Shown here piece by piece: positions 15,847 to 16,748 of a stretch of DNA of 16,748 nucleotides. Each line of letters begins with the position of its first letter. The stretch's first letter is position 1. The position numbers and the translations under genes are program-made. The stretch comes from Bacteroidia bacterium (GTDB taxonomy: Bacteria > Bacteroidota > Bacteroidia > Bacteroidales > VadinHA17): assembly GCA_026391515.1 (NCBI GenBank), contig JAPLEC010000141.1, positions 1 to 16,748 of the forward strand, given 5' to 3'. The notes beneath the pieces were generated by a model. It saw only the letters and a program-made list of their open reading frames with translations. It was not told the origin of the DNA and searched no databases.

Positions 15847-16748
15847 ATGAAAAAACTACTTATTGCACTTTTGGCACTACAGTTTTTATATGCTTGCCAG
15901 ACTAAGTATCCTTCGATTACCGGGTCTGAGTTGAAACAGCCATTCCATAAATGGGCAAAAACTCCTCCAATGGGCTGGAACAGCTGGGATTGCTATGGTC
16001 CTACGGTAGTTGAAGCTGAAGTCAAAGCCAATGCAGATTATATGGCTGAGGACCTTAAGAAATTCGGATGGGAGTACATTGTTGTGGATATAAGGTGGTA
16101 TGTTGAGAATGATAAAGCCGGAGGTTATAACCAGGATGACCCTGTTTACGTCCTGGATGAATATGGTCGCTTAACTCCGGCATTAAACAGATTTCCCTCT
16201 GCATCCGGAGGGAATGGATTTAAGCCGCTTGCCAATTATGTTCATAATAAAGGATTGAAGTTCGGGATTCATATTATGCGTGGAATACCTGTTATATCGG
16301 TAAAGAAAAATACCCCTATCCTTGGCAGTAATGCCAAAGCTCAGGATATCTATACGGCTGAAGGTCAATGCGTGTGGCTCAGGGATATGTATACCATTGT
16401 TGCAGGCAAACCCGGAGCCCAGGAATACTACAATTCCCTTTTTCAGCTTTATGCGTCATGGGGTGTTGATTTTGTAAAGGTTGATGATCTTTCTGGACGT
16501 ACCAAAGAAATTGAAATGATCAGAAAAGCCATTGATAATTGCGGAAGGCCGATAGTAATAAGCATTTCCCCGGGCGGAGACAGACCGGAAACAATTGAAT
16601 TTCTGAAGAATAATGTAAATATGTGGCGTACCTCGAATGATTTCTGGGATAACTGGCAACAACTTAAAAATCAGTTTACAATTCTTGAAAAGTGGACAGG
16701 ATTGGGTGGACAAGGTTACTATCCCGATGGAGATATGCTCCCTCTTGG
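15847..16748 (+). CDS. GH27 alpha-galactosidase lipoprotein (3'-truncated by the window)
   Basis: The frame is open from ATG 15847 to the window end (300 codons and 2 bases). The N-terminus LLIALLALQFLYAC is a lipoprotein signal with the cysteine at residue 17. GH27 features follow: TPPMGWNSWDCYG, then YIVVDIRWY, GLKFGIHIMRGIP, and the nucleophile in DFVKVDD (D213). The acid/base is in WRTSNDFWD (D265), 52 residues later, a usual interval for the family. GH27 enzymes remove terminal alpha-galactose; some members act on related alpha-linked sugars. The C-terminal beta-sandwich is missing only because the window ends. A weak promoter candidate (TTG 15782-15784, TATATTTA 15802-15809) lies in the 102-base gap before it. 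Confidence 0.9.
   Translation, partial: MKKLLIALLALQFLYACQTKYPSITGSELKQPFHKWAKTPPMGWNSWDCYGPTVVEAEVKANADYMAEDLKKFGWEYIVVDIRWYVENDKAGGYNQDDPVYVLDEYGRLTPALNRFPSASGGNGFKPLANYVHNKGLKFGIHIMRGIPVISVKKNTPILGSNAKAQDIYTAEGQCVWLRDMYTIVAGKPGAQEYYNSLFQLYASWGVDFVKVDDLSGRTKEIEMIRKAIDNCGRPIVISISPGGDRPETIEFLKNNVNMWRTSNDFWDNWQQLKNQFTILEKWTGLGGQGYYPDGDMLPL

Noticed and set aside
1..16748. Canonical polysaccharide utilisation locus with SusC/SusD
   Set aside because: Degradative enzymes are abundant, but no SusC/SusD pair, transporter or regulator is present in the window, so only a degradation cluster can be claimed.

Overview
The window reads as a carbohydrate-degradation region of a Bacteroidota chromosome, probably an environmental member of the Bacteroidales/Marinilabiliales type. 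The grounds are AT-rich DNA, ATG starts without Shine-Dalgarno sequences, TAnnTTTG-type promoter boxes, an STN domain, many lipoprotein, Sec and Tat signal peptides, and dispersed intergenic inverted repeats of kinds I associate with this phylum. No RNA gene, CRISPR array, transposase, SusC/SusD pair, transporter or regulator is visible.

Layout. Bases 1-303 are the tail of an unrecognised gene. On the + strand follow a 943-residue secreted fusion of a BNR_4 propeller and a GH28-type beta-helix (494-3325), a secreted STN plus alpha/beta-hydrolase esterase (3486-4898), and a second stand-alone BNR_4 propeller (5015-6391). A convergent minus-strand block, read from 11911 down to 6405, carries a frameshifted agarase-like clan GH-A enzyme, a PL10 pectate lyase, a Tat-exported mandelate racemase/enolase-superfamily sugar-acid enzyme and an exported amidohydrolase. 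The 448-base divergent gap at 11912-12359 holds a repeat array, a dyad and a probable promoter. On the + strand there follow a conserved outer-membrane-type protein of unknown function (12360-13652), a translationally coupled pair (membrane-anchored TIM-barrel isomerase/epimerase and lipoprotein amidohydrolase, 13775-15744), and the start of a GH27 alpha-galactosidase lipoprotein that runs off the window.

How the genes may work together. PL10, the GH28-type helix, the esterase and the sugar-acid enzymes point to pectin or a related uronic-acid polysaccharide. The lyase and hydrolase would cut the backbone, the esterase would remove acyl or methyl groups, GH27 would trim alpha-galactose, and the exported isomerase, dehydratase-like and amidohydrolase proteins would process released sugar acids outside the cytoplasm. 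The substrate and the order of steps are inferences.

The most interesting point is at 1852-1905. The join between the propeller and the GH28-type half is an array of 7-base repeats. Because 7 is not a multiple of 3, gain or loss of one unit shifts the frame and meets a stop within about 50 bases, leaving a propeller-only protein much like the downstream paralogue. This could be a hypermutable fusion switch, or simply the scar of a gene fusion through an intergenic repeat.
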